Source: Actinomycetes bacterium
GTDB taxonomy: Bacteria; Actinomycetota; Actinomycetes; Actinomycetales; Cellulomonadaceae
Direction: 5' to 3'
Length of the DNA stretch: 6,745 nt
NCBI GenBank assembly: GCA_023460255.1
Contig: JAEWQZ010000373.1
Location: 1-6,745 of the forward strand
Under the pieces are notes generated by a model. It worked only from the letters and a program-made list of their open reading frames with translations. It did not search any database and was not told the DNA's origin. Shown here in pieces: positions 4,823-6,745 of this stretch (positions within the stretch are counted from its first letter, which is position 1; the number at the start of each line of letters is the position of its first letter). A program made the position numbers and the translations under genes.

Positions 4823-5671
4823 ATGGCTGACCTCCACGTCGAGCAGGTGACGGACCCCCTGGCGGAGCACGCCGAGGGTCCCGTGTGGTCGCCCGCATGG
4901 GGCGGGCTGCGGTGGGTCGACATGTTCGCGGGCGACCTGCTCACGCTCCGGGCCGACGGCGCCGTCGACAGGCTGCCCGTGGGCGGCCCGATCGCGGCGT
5001 TCGTCCGTCCGCGGCGCGGCGGTGGCTACGTCGTGGGCCTCGAGCGCGGCCTCGGCCTGGCCGACGCCGTCGACGCCGCGCCGGTGCCCGGTCCGCCCCT
5101 CGTCGGCGAGGGCGTGCGGATGAACGAGGCCGGCTGCGACCCGGCGGGCACCCTGTGGGCGGGCTCCATGCGCTACGACCAGGCGGCGGGCGGCGGGACG
5201 CTGTTCCGGATCGACCCGGCGGGCGGCGTCGAGGTGGCGCTCGAGTCGGTCGGCATCTCCAACGGCATCGCCTTCAGCCCCGACGGCACCCGTGCCTACT
5301 ACAACGACACCCCCACGCGCAGCACCGACGTCTTCGACGTCGTGGACGGCCGGCTGACGCGGCGCCGCCCCCTGCACACCACCGAGCGCGGCTTTCCCGA
5401 CGGGCTCACGGTCGACGCCGAGGGCAACGTGTGGGTCGCGTACTACCAGGGCGGGCGGGTCGCCTGCCTCGCGCCCGACGGGTCGGTCCTCACCGAGGTC
5501 GCGCTCCCCACGCGGCTGGTGACCGCCTGCACCTTCGGCGGGGACGACCTGCGGGACCTGTACGTCACCACGTCGAGGGAGAACCTGGACGACCCCGAGC
5601 CGGAGGCCGGCGCGGTGTTCCGGATCCGTACGGCGGTCGCGGGGCTGCCCGTCTTGCCCTACGCGGGCTGA
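4823..5671 (+). CDS. SMP-30/gluconolactonase-family sugar lactonase
   Basis: A 282-residue six-bladed beta-propeller of the SMP-30/gluconolaconase/LRE-like family, whose members hydrolyse aldonolactones with one divalent metal ion. The metal and active-site positions are visible: E18 in AEGPVW, N101 in RMNEAGCDPAGTLWAGSM, N147 in GISNGIAFSPDG and D193 in GFPDGLTVDAEGNVWVAYYQGG, with the family's YYNDTPTRSTDVFD blade at 159-172. One difference is E102 after N101, where an Asp is more usual. There is no signal peptide, so it is cytoplasmic. The substrate could be an aldonolactone from glucose, galactose or arabinose oxidation. The tail-to-tail neighbour galE makes a galactose link tempting, but the genes are on opposite strands. 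ATG 4823 has no Shine-Dalgarno; the nearby ATG at 4816 runs into a stop after four codons. Confidence 0.9.
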   Translation: MADLHVEQVTDPLAEHAEGPVWSPAWGGLRWVDMFAGDLLTLRADGAVDRLPVGGPIAAFVRPRRGGGYVVGLERGLGLADAVDAAPVPGPPLVGEGVRMNEAGCDPAGTLWAGSMRYDQAAGGGTLFRIDPAGGVEVALESVGISNGIAFSPDGTRAYYNDTPTRSTDVFDVVDGRLTRRRPLHTTERGFPDGLTVDAEGNVWVAYYQGGRVACLAPDGSVLTEVALPTRLVTACTFGGDDLRDLYVTTSRENLDDPEPEAGAVFRIRTAVAGLPVLPYAG

Positions 5672-6636
5672 GCGCCCGCCGCCTGCCGCGCCGTCCAGGC
5701 GCTGGCGACCATCGCCTCGAGCGTCGTCGCCGGGTGCCACCCGAGGTCGCGCCGGGCCAGCTCGCCGGAGGCGACGATGCGGGGCGGGTCACCGGGCCGG
5801 CGCGGCGCGACGTGCGGTGCGAGCGGCCGTCCGACGACGTCCCCGACCGCGTCGAGGACCTGCCGCACCGACGTGCCCTCGCCGGCGCCCAGGTTGTACA
5901 CCCGCTCCAGCGGCCGTCCGGCCTCGAGCGCGCGCGCCGCCGCCACGTGCGCGGCCGCGACGTCGGCCACGTGCACGTAGTCGCGCACGCAGGTGCCGTC
6001 CGGCGTCGGGTAGTCGTCGCCGAGCAGCACGGGCTCGCGGCCCGCGGCGACCGCGTCGAGGACCAGCGGCAGGAGGTTGTGCGGGCTGGTGTCGCGCAGG
6101 GCCGGGTCGCCCGACCCGACGACGTTGAAGTACCGCAGCGACGTGTGCCGCAGCCCGGTCACGCGCGCCTGGTCGCGGACGAGCCACTCGCCGACGAGCT
6201 TCGTCTCCCCGTACGGGGACTCCGGGGCCGTGGGCGTGTCCTCGGTGACGAGGTCGACGTCGGGCGTGCCGTACACGGCCGCCGACGACGAGAACACGAG
6301 GGCACCCGTGCCGGCCTCCGCCATCGCGCCCAGCAGGGACGCGGTGCCGACGACGTTCTGCTCGTAGGTGTGCAGCGGACGGCGCACGCTCTCACCCGCG
6401 TACTTGAAGGCCGCCAGGTGCACGACGCCGTCGACCTCGTGCTCGCGCAGCGTCGCCTCGACGGTGGCGGTGTCGCCGACGCCGGCTCGTACGAAGGGGA
6501 CGCCGTCGGGCACGAACGCCGCGTGCCCGGACGACAGGTCGTCCAGCACGACGACGGCGCGCCCGTCCGCGAGCAGTGCGCGGACGACGTGCGCGCCGAT
6601 GTACCCCGCCCCGCCGGTGACCAGCCAGGTGCTCAT
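5659..6636 (-). CDS. galE: UDP-glucose 4-epimerase
   Basis: NAD-dependent epimerase that interconverts UDP-galactose and UDP-glucose, closing the Leloir pathway and supplying UDP-galactose for cell-surface glycans. The 325-residue protein is an extended short-chain dehydrogenase. The Rossmann motif TGGAGYIGAH is at 7-16, with D32-D33 ending beta-2 for the NAD ribose. HLAAFKYAGES at 73-83 is the GalE signature region. The catalytic set is S118 in SSSAAVYG, Y142 and K146 in SPYGETK. LRYFNVVG (167-174), CVRDYVHVADVA and YNLGAGEGTSV complete the family pattern. The ATG at 6634-6636 has GGAGGA about 6 nt upstream on the minus strand. The upstream gene's TGA overlaps it as ATGA, so translation is coupled. 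The stop (TAG, 5659-5661) lies inside the convergent lactonase gene. Confidence 0.95.
   Translation of the reverse strand: MSTWLVTGGAGYIGAHVVRALLADGRAVVVLDDLSSGHAAFVPDGVPFVRAGVGDTATVEATLREHEVDGVVHLAAFKYAGESVRRPLHTYEQNVVGTASLLGAMAEAGTGALVFSSSAAVYGTPDVDLVTEDTPTAPESPYGETKLVGEWLVRDQARVTGLRHTSLRYFNVVGSGDPALRDTSPHNLLPLVLDAVAAGREPVLLGDDYPTPDGTCVRDYVHVADVAAAHVAAARALEAGRPLERVYNLGAGEGTSVRQVLDAVGDVVGRPLAPHVAPRRPGDPPRIVASGELARRDLGWHPATTLEAMVASAWTARQAAGAQPA
5663..5679. terminator. Small hairpin in the convergent gene overlap
   Basis: GCGGGC (5663-5668) pairs with GCCCGC (5674-5679) around a 5-nt loop that contains the lactonase TGA. It lies where the lactonase and galE genes meet tail to tail, so it is the only visible candidate for a shared terminator. 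Six pairs and no T-tract make it weak. Confidence 0.3.
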
Positions 6637-6745
6637 GCGATCTCCTCCGGGGTCTGCGCGATCTCCACCCGTGCCGCGGGTCCGCCGGGCTCGGCCACGA
6701 GGAAGGCGGGCGGCGCGTGCCCGGCGTCGGCGAACGCCCGCGCGA
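6633..6745 (-). CDS. galK: Partial gene, probable galactokinase C-terminus
   Basis: The last 36 codons of a minus-strand gene run off the right edge of the window. They read ARAFADAGHAPPAF, then LVAEPGGPAARVEIAQTPEEIA and a TGA. The pattern A-F-x-x-x-G-x-x-x-P-x-F-x-x-x-x-P-G-x-x-A-x-R resembles the end of GHMP-family galactokinases, which phosphorylate galactose at C1 and commonly stand beside galE and galT. Here the usual P-S-x-G-A turn is replaced by P-G-G-P-A. The stop overlaps the galE start (6633-6636, ATGA), showing one operon. Only the tail is seen, so the identity rests on this short match and on position; the GHMP motifs lie outside the window. Confidence 0.55.
   Translation of the reverse strand, partial: ARAFADAGHAPPAFLVAEPGGPAARVEIAQTPEEIA

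Noticed and set aside
3806..5740. 644-codon open frame on the minus strand
   Set aside because: It lies opposite the well-identified PAP2 and SMP-30 genes and reads as Arg/Gly/Asp/His-rich low-complexity sequence with no family pattern. Long open shadow frames are normal at this GC content.
1..6745. Mobile elements, tRNA/rRNA, CRISPR arrays, phage or toxin-antitoxin genes
   Set aside because: No transposase, integrase, terminal inverted repeats, regularly spaced repeats or RNA-gene patterns were seen on either strand.

Overview
The window is GC-rich DNA, strongly G/C-ending in codon third positions, from an actinobacterium. The protein types fit a Cellulomonas-like member of the Micrococcales: a bifidobacterial-type sucrose phosphorylase, a carbonic anhydrase close to mycobacterial Rv1284, CsbD and YHS mini-proteins, and an actinobacterial gal operon. 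The genus is an inference from gene content only.

Layout. A hairpin at 31-56 probably ends an unseen upstream gene. It is followed by a complete sucrose phosphorylase gene (128-1603, +). Next come two very small stress or metal-type genes on the + strand, a 56-aa YHS-domain protein (1678-1848) and a 55-aa CsbD-like protein (1853-2020), four bases apart. A very strong hairpin (2036-2076) separates them from a convergent PRC-barrel/DUF2171-like gene (2105-2470, -). That gene diverges from an OsmC/Ohr-family gene (2616-3035, +).

Between osmC and the carbonic anhydrase gene lies a 255-bp gap holding a well-formed 18-codon ORF with its own Shine-Dalgarno. It encodes a peptide ending C-C-P-G-C-R and sits among hairpins, two of which cannot form together. 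I read this as a probable cysteine-responsive leader/attenuator for the beta-carbonic anhydrase gene (3291-3782, +). It is the most interesting element in the window.

The right half carries a membrane PAP2/Aur1-type phosphatase or phosphotransferase (3881-4762, +) and an SMP-30/gluconolactonase-family protein (4823-5671, +). Both seem to lack a Shine-Dalgarno and share a nearly identical 13-bp box just before the start, suggesting leaderless transcripts. They are followed on the minus strand by galE (5659-6636), which overlaps the lactonase gene tail to tail by 13 bp. The last codons of a gene that looks like galK (6633-6745, partial) overlap the galE start as ATGA, so galK-galE is a translationally coupled galactose operon.

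Functionally the window combines sugar metabolism at both ends (sucrose phosphorolysis, Leloir galactose pathway, a sugar lactonase) with a central block of small stress and redox genes. No mobile elements, tRNA, rRNA or CRISPR arrays were seen.
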